NCBI RefSeq assembly: GCF_016458305.1 | Contig: NZ_JAEMHL010000001.1 | Coordinates: 310,001 to 374,000, forward strand | Direction: 5' to 3' | From: Geomonas anaerohicana | GTDB lineage: Bacteria > Desulfobacterota > Desulfuromonadia > Geobacterales > Geobacteraceae | Length of the DNA: 64,000 nt | In this document: in pieces, positions 31,742 through 40,808 of the stretch | Layout of the letters: every line of letters begins with the position of its first letter | Numbering within the stretch: the stretch's first letter is position 1 | Translations under genes and position numbers: made by a program | The notes under the pieces: generated by a model | The model's input: the letters and a program-made list of their open reading frames with translations, nothing else | What the model was told of the DNA's origin: nothing | Database searches by the model: none

Positions 31742-32710
31742 ATGAAATGGAAAAAATACCTCCTCTGGGGCGCCGGCCTCTTTGCCCTCTACGCCGTCTA
31801 CGTCGTCGTTTCGCTCTTCTTCCTGCCGCCGGTATCCGCGCTCAAGGACAAGAAGATGAACATGACCATCCAGGTCAAGGACTGGCAGGGGAATTACCAC
31901 CCGCTGGTGGTCGGTCCGAAGAACCGCTACTGGGCACCGCTGTCCCAGATCCCTTCCGAGATGAAGTGGGCAGTTATCCTCGCCGAGGACGCTTCCTTCT
32001 ACAAGCACGAGGGGATCGACGTGAAGGCGATCAAGGAGGCGATCAAGTACGACCTGGAGAAGCAGAGCTTCGCCCGCGGCGCCTCCACCATTACCCAGCA
32101 GGTGGCCAAGAACCTGTTCCTCTCCCGGGAGAAGACCCTGACCCGCAAGGCCAAGGAGCTCTACCTGGCCAAGCGGATGGAGCAGGAGATCACCAAGGGG
32201 CGCATCATCGAGCTCTACCTTAACGTGATCGAACTGGGGCCCATGGTGCACGGCATCGGCCACGGGGCGCGCTACTACTTCGGCAAGTCCCCGGCCGCGC
32301 TCACCCCGCGCGAATGCGCCTTCCTGGCGGCCATGCTCCCGGGACCGCGCGTCGCCTATAACCCGTACAAGAACCTGGACAAGGTGCTCAAGCGCTCCAA
32401 CATGATCCTGAGGCTATTGGCCAACAAGGGTGTGCTCTCCGCCGGCGAGTACCAGGCGGCGCTGGCCGAGACGCCCAACATCGGCCGGATGCAGAGGAAG
32501 GTGGACGAGAGCATCAAGCAGGTCGAGGTCATGGCCAACCATACCAGCGCCACCGTGCCGCAGGGACTGGACAAACAGCCGGAGCAGGGTCCCGTCGCAC
32601 CCGCCGCAGCACCGGCCGAGCAGCCCGGCGGCACCGAAGCGGCACCCGAGAAAGCGCCCGATAGCGGCGCCGCGCCCAAGGACGCCCCCGCACCGCAGGA
32701 CAAGCAGTAG
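31742..32710 (+). CDS. mtgA: Monofunctional peptidoglycan glycosyltransferase (GT51)
   Basis: A 322-residue inner-membrane enzyme that polymerises lipid II into glycan strands. One N-terminal helix (residues about 6-26) anchors it. The GT51 domain has the catalytic Glu in LAEDASFYKHEGID, then FARGASTITQQVAKNLFLS, LAKRMEQEITKGRIIELYLN and GIGHGARYYFGKSP. No transpeptidase domain follows; instead the last ~55 residues are an Ala/Pro/Glu-rich low-complexity tail. That tail is longer than in E. coli MtgA (242 residues). AAAGGAA lies before ATG. It starts 36 bases after pdxA, probably the same transcript. Confidence 0.86.
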   Translation: MKWKKYLLWGAGLFALYAVYVVVSLFFLPPVSALKDKKMNMTIQVKDWQGNYHPLVVGPKNRYWAPLSQIPSEMKWAVILAEDASFYKHEGIDVKAIKEAIKYDLEKQSFARGASTITQQVAKNLFLSREKTLTRKAKELYLAKRMEQEITKGRIIELYLNVIELGPMVHGIGHGARYYFGKSPAALTPRECAFLAAMLPGPRVAYNPYKNLDKVLKRSNMILRLLANKGVLSAGEYQAALAETPNIGRMQRKVDESIKQVEVMANHTSATVPQGLDKQPEQGPVAPAAAPAEQPGGTEAAPEKAPDSGAAPKDAPAPQDKQ

Positions 32711-32715
32711 CAGCT

Positions 32716-32815
32716 CCTCCCCCCGGAGGGGGGAGGCTGGGAGGGGGGCAAGAGCAGGGACAAGAGCTTTTCCCCCTCCCCAACCCTCCCCCTCCGGGGG
32801 AGGGGGCAGCACCTG
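32716..32815. repeat. GC-rich dispersed repeat, family D copy 4
   Basis: CTCCCCCCGGAGGGGGGAGG and CCCTCCCCCTCCGGGGGAGG: the same two-block design as the other copies, just after the mtgA stop. Confidence 0.75.
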
Positions 32816-32829
32816 CGCTCCCTTGACGA

Positions 32830-32861
32830 GGGGGGCAGGCACCTGCGGAGCCAGTCCCCTT
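32830..32861. repeat. Dispersed palindrome, family A copy 7
   Basis: GGGGGGCAGGCACC...GGAGCCAGTCCCCTT. The remaining 160 bases up to the HD-GYP gene are pyrimidine-rich; I see no gene or clear promoter in them. Confidence 0.75.
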
Positions 32862-33021
32862 CAGCCGCCCAGCCATCTCCAGCACTCACTACTCCCACCA
32901 CTCCCATCATCGCTCCTCCCCCGCTTAGCCTTGTCTTAGAATTCTCCCCCTCAAGTTCCCATTAAATCTGCCGAAAACTACCAAGAAGACGAATAAGCGT
33001 CACAAGCTATTGGAGAATGTG

Positions 33022-34095
33022 ATGGAAACAGCTATATCAGGCCGCGTCATCCTCGTAGATGACGACCCTTATGTCTTGGAAAGCGTAGCCCTGCTCCTCT
33101 CTGTGAGCGGCTTCGAGGTGCACCCGTTCTCAAACGGCATGGATGCCCTGGAACTCCTGCGCCAGTCCCCTCCCGACGTGGTGCTCACCGACGTGAACAT
33201 GCCGCAGATGTCGGGTATCGAGCTTCTGGAGCAGATCCACGAGTTCGACCGGGACATCCCGGTGATCCTGATGACGGCCTACGCGGAGCTGGAGATGGCG
33301 GTCTCGGCGATCAAGAAGGGTGCCTTCGATTTCATCATCAAGCCTTTCAAGACGCCCTACCTGATCTACGCGGTCGAAAAGGGGATCAACTACCAGAGAC
33401 TGTTGCTGGTGGAGAAGAACTACAAGGCGGAGCTGGAACGCCAGGTGCTGGACCGGACCCGGGAACTGGGCGAGGCGCTGGTGCAGATGCGCAGCATGAG
33501 CCGCGAAACCATCGAGAGGCTGACGGCGGCGGCCGAATTGAGGGACGAGGATACCGGCAAGCACATCGCCCGCATCGGGTTGTACGCCAAGCGCTTGGCC
33601 GAAGAGCTCGCCATGCCGCGCGAATTCGTGGACGGCATCGCCATGGCGTCTCCCATGCACGACGTCGGCAAGATCGGCATCCCGGATGCCATTCTCCTGA
33701 AGGCCGGCCCGCTCACCAACGAGGAATTCGGCATCATGAAGAGCCACACCTCCATCGGCGGCAAGATCCTCGCGGGGTCCAACCACCTGGTGCTGCAGAT
33801 GGCCGCCTCCATCGCCAACACGCACCACGAACGCTGGGACGGCACCGGCTACCCGCGCGGTCTGGTGGGGGCCACCACCCCCATGGAGGGGCGCATCGTC
33901 ATGCTGGTGGACCAGTACGACGCCTTGAGAAGCAAGCGGGTCTATAAGCCTGCGCTGGACCACGAAAGGACCGTGGAGATCATCACCAAGGGGGATGGCA
34001 GGACCATGCCGCACCACTTCGATCCCCAGGTGCTGGAGGCCTTCGACGCGGCGGCTGCCGATTTCGCCACCATCTACGCCACCCATAACGATTAG
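33022..34095 (+). CDS. HD-GYP response regulator (cyclic di-GMP phosphodiesterase)
   Basis: A 357-residue soluble protein. The receiver domain (residues 1-120) has [10 protein letters not shown], phospho-Asp in VVLTDVNMP and Lys in IIKPFKTP. A coiled-coil linker leads to an HD-GYP domain (about 170-350) with [16 protein letters not shown] (HD), TSIGGKIL, and the full GYP motif [14 protein letters not shown], so hydrolysis of c-di-GMP is expected. ATG 33022 has GGAG six bases upstream; a TTG four codons earlier is less likely. The cyclase gene follows after 12 bases, so a phosphodiesterase and a cyclase appear co-transcribed. Confidence 0.92.
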   Translation: METAISGRVILVDDDPYVLESVALLLSVSGFEVHPFSNGMDALELLRQSPPDVVLTDVNMPQMSGIELLEQIHEFDRDIPVILMTAYAELEMAVSAIKKGAFDFIIKPFKTPYLIYAVEKGINYQRLLLVEKNYKAELERQVLDRTRELGEALVQMRSMSRETIERLTAAAELRDEDTGKHIARIGLYAKRLAEELAMPREFVDGIAMASPMHDVGKIGIPDAILLKAGPLTNEEFGIMKSHTSIGGKILAGSNHLVLQMAASIANTHHERWDGTGYPRGLVGATTPMEGRIVMLVDQYDALRSKRVYKPALDHERTVEIITKGDGRTMPHHFDPQVLEAFDAAAADFATIYATHND

Positions 34096-34107
34096 ACCCC
34101 AAACGCA

Positions 34108-36552
34108 ATGGTCAGGTTCAGCCTGAAAATAAAACTGGCGCTGGTGGTCCTGCTCCTGATCGGCATTGTGAGCACGGGAGTCGCCGGGCTCGGCCTCATG
34201 TTCTTCATCAAGGAGTTCAAGGCCAGCATTGCCAGCCGTCAGTATTCCGTGGTCACCGCCACGGCCACGGACATGGATGACCGCATCGCATCGGCGCAGC
34301 GTGAACTGGTAGCGGTGGCGATGAGCATCCCTCCCTCCATGGCGGCCGATCCGCAGCGTCTGCAGCACTTCCTCGACTCCCGCCTCGACCTGCACCAGGT
34401 CTTCAGCGACGGCACCGGCTTCTACTCTCCCAAGGGGATCCTGCTCGCCTCCGCCCCGGGACAGACCCTTTTCCTCGGCAAGGATTTCTCCAGCCGCGAA
34501 TACTTCATCCATACGATGGGCTCAGGCAAGCCGTACATATCCGAGCCGCTGATCTCTGCACGGGGTAACCTGCTGGTCATTTTCACCGCTCCGGTGCTGG
34601 CCCCGGACGGCACCCTGATCGGCGTGCTGGGGGGAAGGGTGGAGCTCGCCGAGGAAAACTTCCTGACCCGGTTGGGCCGGTTGCGGGTCGGTGACGGCGG
34701 CAACTTCTTTCTGTTCAACGACCAGCGGCACATGATCGTGCACCCGAACCGGGACCGGATCCCGCTGCCGCTGCCGCCTGCCGGGCAGCAGGAACTGCTG
34801 GACCGGGTAATCGACGGCTACGAGGGGAGCGGCGAGATGGTCGGACCCTCCGGTGTTGCCGGCATCTACTCCTTCAAGAGGCTGCAGTCGACCAGGTGGA
34901 TCCTGGCGGCGGAGCGTCCGCTGTCGGAGGCGTACGAGCCCATCTACCGGGCGCGCGCCCTGGTGCTGTACAGCCTGGCAGCGCTCCTTCCCGTGGCCCT
35001 GATCTTCGTCTGGCTCTTCGTCGGGCGCCTGACGGCACCGTTGCTGACTTTTGCCTCCAGGGTGCGCAGCATGGGCGAGGATACCTCGTTCGAACCGATG
35101 GCGCTGCAAAGCCGGGACGAGATCGGCGAGCTGGTGCAGGCCTTCAACGCCATGATGCAGGAACTGACCAGCCAGCGGCGACGGCTGGAGCACGAGAAGA
35201 GTTTCGCCGTGCAGCTTTTGCAGCACAGCGCACTCCCCTGTTTCGTCATCGACGCCGAACACCGGGTCATCATCTGGAACAAGGCCATGGAGGAGCTGAC
35301 CGGCGTCGGCGCCGAGGACCAGGTAGGGAAGGCGGAGGCGTGGCGGGCATTCTACACGGAACAGCGCCGCATGCTGGCCGACGTCGTGGTGGACGGCACG
35401 CTGCAGGATATGGCGGACCTGTACTCCTGCTATGCCGACTCCGAATTGATCCCGGAAGGGCTGCGCGCCGAGGGGTGGTATCGGCTCAAAGGGAAACAGC
35501 GCTACCTCTGCTTCGACGCCGCGCCGATCAGGGACAGCGAGGGGAACGTGGTGGCCGCCATCGAGACCCTGCAGGACGTGACCGTGAAGGCCAAGACCGA
35601 GGAGCGGCTGACCAACATGGTGGAGGCTATCGGCGAGAGCGAGGAGCGCTTCCGGCGCCTGGTGGAACTCTCGCTGGACGGCATCGCCATCCTGGTCGGG
35701 CGCCGCTTCGTCTTCATCAACCCTGCCGGCAGCGAACTGCTGGGGTGCCAGTCCCCGGACCAGCTCATGGGGCGGGAGATGCTGGATTTCATCGAGCGGG
35801 ATTCGGCACAGCTGTTCCTGGAGCAGGTAAGCTACGCGGAGCAGGGGGACGCCAGCGCACCCTGGATCGAGGAGCGGCTGTTGCGCAACGACCGGACCAC
35901 CATCGAGGTGGAGCTGGGGGTGGGGCCCTTTGTCTACCGGGGCGAGCGGGCGCTGCAGGTCATCTTCCGGGACATCACCGAGCGCAAGCTGGCCAAGGCG
36001 CGGCTGGAGACCCTGGCCCATTACGATTCGCTCACCTCGCTCCCGAACCGGGTGCTGTTCTTCGATCGGCTGAAGCACGCGCTCTCCGAGGCGAAACGGT
36101 ATCACCACCCGATGGCGCTCATGTATCTCGACCTGGACTTGTTCAAGGAGATCAACGACCGCTTCGGCCATGCCGCCGGAGACGCCGTGCTCATGGAGGC
36201 GGGACAGCGGCTCAAGGACTGCGTGCGCGCCTGCGACATGGTGGCGCGCATGGGAGGTGACGAGTTCACCATCATCCTGACCAAGATGGCGGAGCCCCAG
36301 GATGCAGCGGTGGTAGCGGGGAGGATCATCGAGGCCTTTGCCCGTCCCTTCCAGGTGGAGGGGGGCGAGGCGGGCGTCGGGGTGAGCATCGGGGTCTGCA
36401 TCTACCCGGACTGCGGCGACGACCTGGACGGGATGGTGCGTGCGGCGGACGGCGCGATGTACCGCGCCAAGCAGGAAGGAAAGAACATGTACCGCTTCCA
36501 CTCCCCGGTTCAGGGGGAGGGAAGCGGCATACAGGAAGGGACTACAGCCTGA
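34108..36552 (+). CDS. Membrane diguanylate cyclase with sensor, HAMP and PAS domains
   Basis: An 814-residue c-di-GMP synthase. Helix 1 (residues about 8-32) and helix 2 (about 288-310) bracket a periplasmic Cache-like sensor. HAMP follows (about 311-363), then PAS 1 (about 375-490, HRVIIWNKAMEELTG) and PAS 2 (about 510-635, SEERFRRLVELSLDGIAIL). The GGDEF domain has the active-site motif RMGGDEF. An inhibitory I-site RACD lies exactly five residues before GGDEF, so product feedback is likely. No recognisable ribosome-binding site precedes the ATG, which suggests coupling to the upstream HD-GYP gene. Its 3' end overlaps the convergent PP-loop gene by 11 bases. Confidence 0.92.
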   Translation: MVRFSLKIKLALVVLLLIGIVSTGVAGLGLMFFIKEFKASIASRQYSVVTATATDMDDRIASAQRELVAVAMSIPPSMAADPQRLQHFLDSRLDLHQVFSDGTGFYSPKGILLASAPGQTLFLGKDFSSREYFIHTMGSGKPYISEPLISARGNLLVIFTAPVLAPDGTLIGVLGGRVELAEENFLTRLGRLRVGDGGNFFLFNDQRHMIVHPNRDRIPLPLPPAGQQELLDRVIDGYEGSGEMVGPSGVAGIYSFKRLQSTRWILAAERPLSEAYEPIYRARALVLYSLAALLPVALIFVWLFVGRLTAPLLTFASRVRSMGEDTSFEPMALQSRDEIGELVQAFNAMMQELTSQRRRLEHEKSFAVQLLQHSALPCFVIDAEHRVIIWNKAMEELTGVGAEDQVGKAEAWRAFYTEQRRMLADVVVDGTLQDMADLYSCYADSELIPEGLRAEGWYRLKGKQRYLCFDAAPIRDSEGNVVAAIETLQDVTVKAKTEERLTNMVEAIGESEERFRRLVELSLDGIAILVGRRFVFINPAGSELLGCQSPDQLMGREMLDFIERDSAQLFLEQVSYAEQGDASAPWIEERLLRNDRTTIEVELGVGPFVYRGERALQVIFRDITERKLAKARLETLAHYDSLTSLPNRVLFFDRLKHALSEAKRYHHPMALMYLDLDLFKEINDRFGHAAGDAVLMEAGQRLKDCVRACDMVARMGGDEFTIILTKMAEPQDAAVVAGRIIEAFARPFQVEGGEAGVGVSIGVCIYPDCGDDLDGMVRAADGAMYRAKQEGKNMYRFHSPVQGEGSGIQEGTTA

Positions 36553-37546
36553 GCGCCTCGACAGCGGCCTCGTCCAGGGCATTGGTGGTGCAGAACTCGC
36601 TCTCGGCGCCGTCGCAGGTGACGGCGATGGTGGCCGCGGCACCGGGCTCGGCCTTGGTGTAGCGCAACAGGATCTGCGCGGCGCGCTCCAAAAGCTCCGG
36701 CGAGCTCTCGCCCATGACCGCCGCCAGCGGGCTCTTCCCCTCCTGCCAGCGCAGGGCGGCCTCACCGGCCTGGATGGCGCGCTCCAGGAGTTCGTTCTCC
36801 GCCTCGTTTCTCCCCATGACCACCTTGGTGCGGCGCCCGATCCTGAAGTGTCTGCCCAGCTTCAGCATCCGGAAGTCCCTGAGGTTCAGCTGGTCCGAGT
36901 GATCGAAGACGTCGCGGATCTTGCCGACGAAGGAGAGTTCGGTCAGCAGGCATCCCCCGGCCGGGCAGGGATAGTTCTTCACGTCCAGTTCCTCGGCCAG
37001 TTCGAACTGCTCCTTGCGGGAGCGCCCCGAGATGGAGAGGAGCTTGTCACGGTCCACCCACCCTTCTTGTTCCGGGATGGTGGGGTTGAAGTGCTTGGCG
37101 GAGAGCGGGCGCAACAGGAGTCCTTCCAGGCCGCTCTCCCGCTCGATGACGCGCAGGGTGTCGCGGCGCTGACTCATCGGGCGCTGTCCCAGCACCTCGC
37201 CGGTGATGACGAAATCGGCCCCCGACTCCTCCATGTACTCCTTGGCCTTCTTCAAGAGGTAGATGCGGCAGTCGACGCAGGGGTTCATCCCCTTGCCGTA
37301 GCCGTGCTTGGGGTTCCTGATGATCTCCAGGTAGTCGGCCCCCTTGTTCATCACCTTGATGGGGATCTTGAATTCCTCCGCAACCCGCACCGCCTCCGAC
37401 TTGCAGCCGGCGTTTTTTCCGGTGCAGGTGCAGAAGGGGGAGGTGAAGTTGAGCGCCTCCACGGCGATCCCCTGTTCCAGGAGCACCTTGACGGCGAGGG
37501 TGGAATCGAGTCCGCCCGAGAGCAGGGCGATGGCTTTTCTTTGCAT
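36542..37546 (-). CDS. PP-loop ATPase, putative tRNA thiolation enzyme (MnmA/ThiI-like)
   Basis: A 334-residue cytoplasmic protein. The N-terminal PP-loop ALLSGGLDSTLA binds and adenylates with ATP. The middle region has Cys pairs (FCTCTGKNAGC, MNPCVDCR) and VITGEVLGQRPMSQRR, as in proteins related to tRNA thiouridylases; YPCPAGGCLLT adds another CxxxxC. The C-terminal half (about 215-330) is a separate domain with conserved FRMLKLGRHFRIG. Such proteins are often annotated as thiouridine synthases, but the tRNA position cannot be assigned. AAGGAG lies five bases before ATG. It has no operon partner. Confidence 0.78.
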   Translation of the reverse strand: MQRKAIALLSGGLDSTLAVKVLLEQGIAVEALNFTSPFCTCTGKNAGCKSEAVRVAEEFKIPIKVMNKGADYLEIIRNPKHGYGKGMNPCVDCRIYLLKKAKEYMEESGADFVITGEVLGQRPMSQRRDTLRVIERESGLEGLLLRPLSAKHFNPTIPEQEGWVDRDKLLSISGRSRKEQFELAEELDVKNYPCPAGGCLLTELSFVGKIRDVFDHSDQLNLRDFRMLKLGRHFRIGRRTKVVMGRNEAENELLERAIQAGEAALRWQEGKSPLAAVMGESSPELLERAAQILLRYTKAEPGAAATIAVTCDGAESEFCTTNALDEAAVEALRL

Positions 37547-37555
37547 GCAAACTCC

Positions 37556-37590
37556 TTATTCAATTGACAATTGATAATTGCCGATTGACA
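37556..37590. repeat. AATTG-rich palindromic repeat, family G copy 1
   Basis: TTCAATTGACAATTGATAAT then TGCCGATTGACAA. AT-rich in a GC-rich genome; related copies start at 37748. Confidence 0.65.
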
Positions 37591-37747
37591 ACGTAGGTTC
37601 TTTTTCAGTAATGATGGCAGTGACTTGCAACGCGACTGACAGATAAGCGGGAAGGGATCTGCGTTGAGGTTCTGCTTGGTCGAGGTATCGCATCCGGGGC
37701 TTCGTTGCCTTTGGCAGGGCGGCCATTGCCTGGGTCTGCCGTGTCAG

Positions 37748-37850
37748 GCATTGTCAATTGTCCACTGTCAATTGTCAATCGATTTGTCTGCTCCACTGCC
37801 AATTGCTAATTGATTGGTCTGCTCCATTGTCAATTGTCAATCGGGTTGTT
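37748..37850. repeat. AATTG-rich palindromic repeat, family G, tandem copies
   Basis: TTGTCAATTG words recur, including two 31-bp direct copies of a unit containing GTCTGCTCCA(C/T)TG (37785 and 37816). The ~360-base gap between the PP-loop gene and the PilB-like gene holds only these repeats and unremarkable sequence. Confidence 0.75.
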
Positions 37851-37903
37851 TTCGGGTACATTTCCCCTGGCACGGCCATCTGCAGCATCCTGGAGGTTTT
37901 GCA

Positions 37904-39562
37904 ATGAACGGGCTTGTCAAGGAAGGGTCCATCGGTGAGGTACTCTTCAAATCCCAGATCATCACCGAGCACGAGTTGAGGGCCGCCCTCGAGGCGCAGA
38001 AGGTCTCGGGATGCCGGGTCGGCGAAGCGCTGGTCCGGATGGGGGTGGTCACCCAGGAGGACATCGACTGGGCACTCGCCAACCAGCTGAACATCCCCTA
38101 CGTACGACTCAAGAAGGAAAACATCGACCCAGCCGCCGTGGAGAAGGTCCCGGGCCAGCTGGCCAGGCGCCATAGCCTGTGCCCGGTGGTGCTCATCGGC
38201 AGCGAGCTGTCGGTGGCCATGGCCGACCCGCTCAACAAGGAGGCCATCGCGGAGCTCTCCCGCGTCTCCGGCTGCAACATCAACATCTCGGTCGGCCTGA
38301 TCCGCGAGATCAGGGATATGCACGAGATCCTGTACGGGCCGGACGTCAGCCACCCGGAGCTGGGCTTCACCTCCGGCCAGTTCAGCGCCAACGTACTCGC
38401 CGCGGTCAACGCCGACCTGACCGGTGCCATGCTCCTGAACCACCTGCTGTTGCGCGTGGTGCAGAAGAAGTTCTCCGGGGTCGCCCTGCAGCCCCTGGGA
38501 GACCAGGTGCGCGTCGTGGTGCGCAGCGGCCACAAGAGCATCGAACTGGGCACGATCGCCATGACCCACTACCCCCGCCTGATCGAACGTATCCGGCGCC
38601 TGTCGGGACTCCCGGCCGAGGGGGAGGGGGCCGCCAGCGGCATCTTGAAGTTCCTGTGGCAGGGGAAGAAGATCCCCTTCCAGGCACTTCTGATGGGCGG
38701 CGACGGCGGCGAGTACGTCACGCTGAAGCTGCACACCGTGGCGCCCCGGCTGAACACCATGGACGACCTGGGGCTCACCCAGCGCCAGCGCGACGACCTG
38801 AACAGCCTGGCCGCCGCCAGGGACGGCCTGATCCTCTTCGCCGGCCGTTCCCCCGAGGAGCGCAGCCGGCTCATCGACCTGTTTCTAGATTCCTGCGACC
38901 ATGCCGACCGTAACGTGCTGCTGGTCGGCGAGCGACTCGGGCGCGGCAAGAGCCGTTTCCCCCGCCTGGCCGGCGTCCGTTGCAGTTGCGAGGACAATGC
39001 CGCCGTCATCGCTGCGGCCATGGAGCACGACCCGGACATCCTGGTGATCGAGGACGTCACCGACCTGGCCACCTTCGTCGCGGCGAGCAAAGCGGTCATG
39101 CGCGGCAAGCTGGTGGTGGCGGGGATGTCGCATGCCACCAAGGGCGAGGTGCTCAAGCAGCTCATCTACCTGATCCAGAAGAACTACCTGATACCCACCC
39201 ACGTGAAGGGGGTCGTTTCCAGCCGTTGCGCGCTCATGTTGTGCCCCGACTGCAAGGAGCGCTACACCCCCGCGCCCGAGGAACTGGCGGCGCTCAGGCT
39301 GGTGCCCGGCGAACGCGCCTATTTCCGCCCGGCCGGCTGCCCCGCCTGCGACCAGACCGGTTACCGCGGCAAAAAGTACCTCCTGGACGTGATCCGGTTC
39401 GACAAGGATCTCCTGGAGGCGTTGGAGATGCTCCGCAACAGCGACGAACTGGTTCGTTACCTCAGGGAGAACGGTTTCCGGGGCATTGCGGAGGAGGGGG
39501 CTGAGCTCCTGGAACGGGGCGAGATCGCCCCGGGCGAGTACGTCGCCTCAATAATACTGTGA
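37904..39562 (+). CDS. Degenerate PilB/GspE-family protein lacking Walker A
   Basis: A 552-residue protein with the layout of type IV pilus extension ATPases. The N-terminal GspE-N domain (residues 1-150) shows GEVLFKSQIITEHELRAALE and GEALVRMGVVTQEDIDWALA. The second and core domains follow. Where active enzymes have GPTGSGKST, this one has FAGRSPEERSRL (near residue 310), so the P-loop Gly-Lys-Ser/Thr is gone. The Walker B region is DPDILVIEDVTDLAT. The zinc-binding CPDC...CPAC and GYRGKKYLLDV are kept. It probably cannot hydrolyse ATP and may be a structural or c-di-GMP-binding partner. GGAGG precedes ATG 37904. pilT follows 24 bases later. Confidence 0.85.
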   Translation: MNGLVKEGSIGEVLFKSQIITEHELRAALEAQKVSGCRVGEALVRMGVVTQEDIDWALANQLNIPYVRLKKENIDPAAVEKVPGQLARRHSLCPVVLIGSELSVAMADPLNKEAIAELSRVSGCNINISVGLIREIRDMHEILYGPDVSHPELGFTSGQFSANVLAAVNADLTGAMLLNHLLLRVVQKKFSGVALQPLGDQVRVVVRSGHKSIELGTIAMTHYPRLIERIRRLSGLPAEGEGAASGILKFLWQGKKIPFQALLMGGDGGEYVTLKLHTVAPRLNTMDDLGLTQRQRDDLNSLAAARDGLILFAGRSPEERSRLIDLFLDSCDHADRNVLLVGERLGRGKSRFPRLAGVRCSCEDNAAVIAAAMEHDPDILVIEDVTDLATFVAASKAVMRGKLVVAGMSHATKGEVLKQLIYLIQKNYLIPTHVKGVVSSRCALMLCPDCKERYTPAPEELAALRLVPGERAYFRPAGCPACDQTGYRGKKYLLDVIRFDKDLLEALEMLRNSDELVRYLRENGFRGIAEEGAELLERGEIAPGEYVASIIL

Positions 39563-39586
39563 CGGATACAGTGACGGAGAGAACAC

Positions 39587-40660
39587 ATGGCAAGGATTGA
39601 TGCGCTGTTCAAGCTGCTAAACGACGCCGGAGCCAGCGATTTGCACCTGTCCGCAGGATCGCCCCCTATTTTCCGGCTTCGCGGCGAGATGGAGCGCCAG
39701 AACTTCAAGACTCTGACGCACGAGGAACTGAAGGCGATCCTGTACGAGATACTGACCCCCAAGCAGCGCGAGCAGTTCGAGGAGAAGCATGACCTCGACT
39801 TCGCCTACTCGGTCCCGGGGCTGGCCCGTTTCCGCGGCAACTACATGATGCAGCATCGCGGCATCGCGGCGGTGTTCCGCATCATCCCGAGCAAGATCCT
39901 GTCCGCCGACGACCTCGGTCTTCCGGAGGGGATCCGGAACATGACCAAGCTCAAGAAGGGGATGGTGCTGGTTACCGGCCCCACCGGGAGCGGCAAGTCG
40001 ACCACGCTGGCCGCCATGATCGACCTGATCAACAGCACGCGGCGCGAGCACATCCTGACCCTCGAGGACCCGCTGGAGTTCATCCACGAGAACAAGATGT
40101 CGCTGTTCAACCAGCGCCAGATCGGCGAGCACTCCGAGAGCTTCGCCAGCGCGCTGAGGGCCGCCCTCAGGGAGGACCCGGACGTCATCCTGGTGGGCGA
40201 GATGCGCGACCTGGAGACCATCAGCCTCGCCATGAGCGCCGCCGAGACCGGTCACCTCGTCTTCGGCACCCTGCACACGAGCTCGGCCGCCAAGACCGTG
40301 GACCGTATCATTGACGTTTTCCCGAAGGACGCCCAGGAGCAGGTGCGCGCCATCCTCTCCGAGTCGCTCAAGGGGGTCGTCTGCCAGCAGCTTCTAAAGA
40401 CCGCCGACGGCAAGGGTCGCGCCGCCGCGCAGGAGATCATGGTCTGGAACCCGGCCATCGGCAACCTGATCCGTGAAGGAAAGACCTTCCAGATTCCCTC
40501 CATCATGCAGACCGGGAGGAAGGACGGCATGCAGCTCATGGATCAGCACATCCTGGACCTGCTGAAGACCAAGCGCGTGTCGCCCGATGAAGCCTATCGC
40601 TGCTGCCAGGACAAGCGGCAGTTCGAGCAGTACCTCACCTCGCCACCGCAGGAGCATTAA
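39587..40660 (+). CDS. pilT: Twitching motility / pilus retraction ATPase PilT
   Basis: A 357-residue hexameric ATPase that powers retraction of type IV pili from the cytoplasmic face. It shows ASDLHLSAG, Walker A VTGPTGSGKSTTLA, Asp box LEDPLEFIHENK, Walker B DPDVILVGEMRDLETI, His box TGHLVFGTLHTSSAAKTVDRI and the AIGNLIREGK motif (usually AIRNLIREGK). Length is typical. It starts 24 bases after the P-loop-less PilB paralogue, so the two are likely co-expressed. No pilin or pilC genes are near, so this is probably one of several pilT copies. Confidence 0.93.
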   Translation: MARIDALFKLLNDAGASDLHLSAGSPPIFRLRGEMERQNFKTLTHEELKAILYEILTPKQREQFEEKHDLDFAYSVPGLARFRGNYMMQHRGIAAVFRIIPSKILSADDLGLPEGIRNMTKLKKGMVLVTGPTGSGKSTTLAAMIDLINSTRREHILTLEDPLEFIHENKMSLFNQRQIGEHSESFASALRAALREDPDVILVGEMRDLETISLAMSAAETGHLVFGTLHTSSAAKTVDRIIDVFPKDAQEQVRAILSESLKGVVCQQLLKTADGKGRAAAQEIMVWNPAIGNLIREGKTFQIPSIMQTGRKDGMQLMDQHILDLLKTKRVSPDEAYRCCQDKRQFEQYLTSPPQEH

Positions 40661-40696
40661 GACTGAGGACTTCGGAGAAAACCTAAGGGCTCAACA

Positions 40697-40794
40697 ACAA
40701 AACCATTGGCAAGGAGAACTTCTGAGAACATCTGAGAAAGGCTTTCGCTTCTCTCAGATTTCCTCAGATTTTCTCCGTGGCCAATGGTTTTGTT
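40697..40794. repeat. Long inverted repeat, family F copy 1
   Basis: Left arm CAAAACCATTGGCAAGGAGA pairs with right arm TCTCCGTGGCCAATGGTTTT. Inside, TCTGAGAACATCTGAGAA faces CTCAGATTTCCTCAGATTTT. It lies between the convergent pilT and chemoreceptor genes and may end both transcripts. Confidence 0.88.
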
Positions 40795-40808
40795 TTGTCT
40801 CTCAGGTT

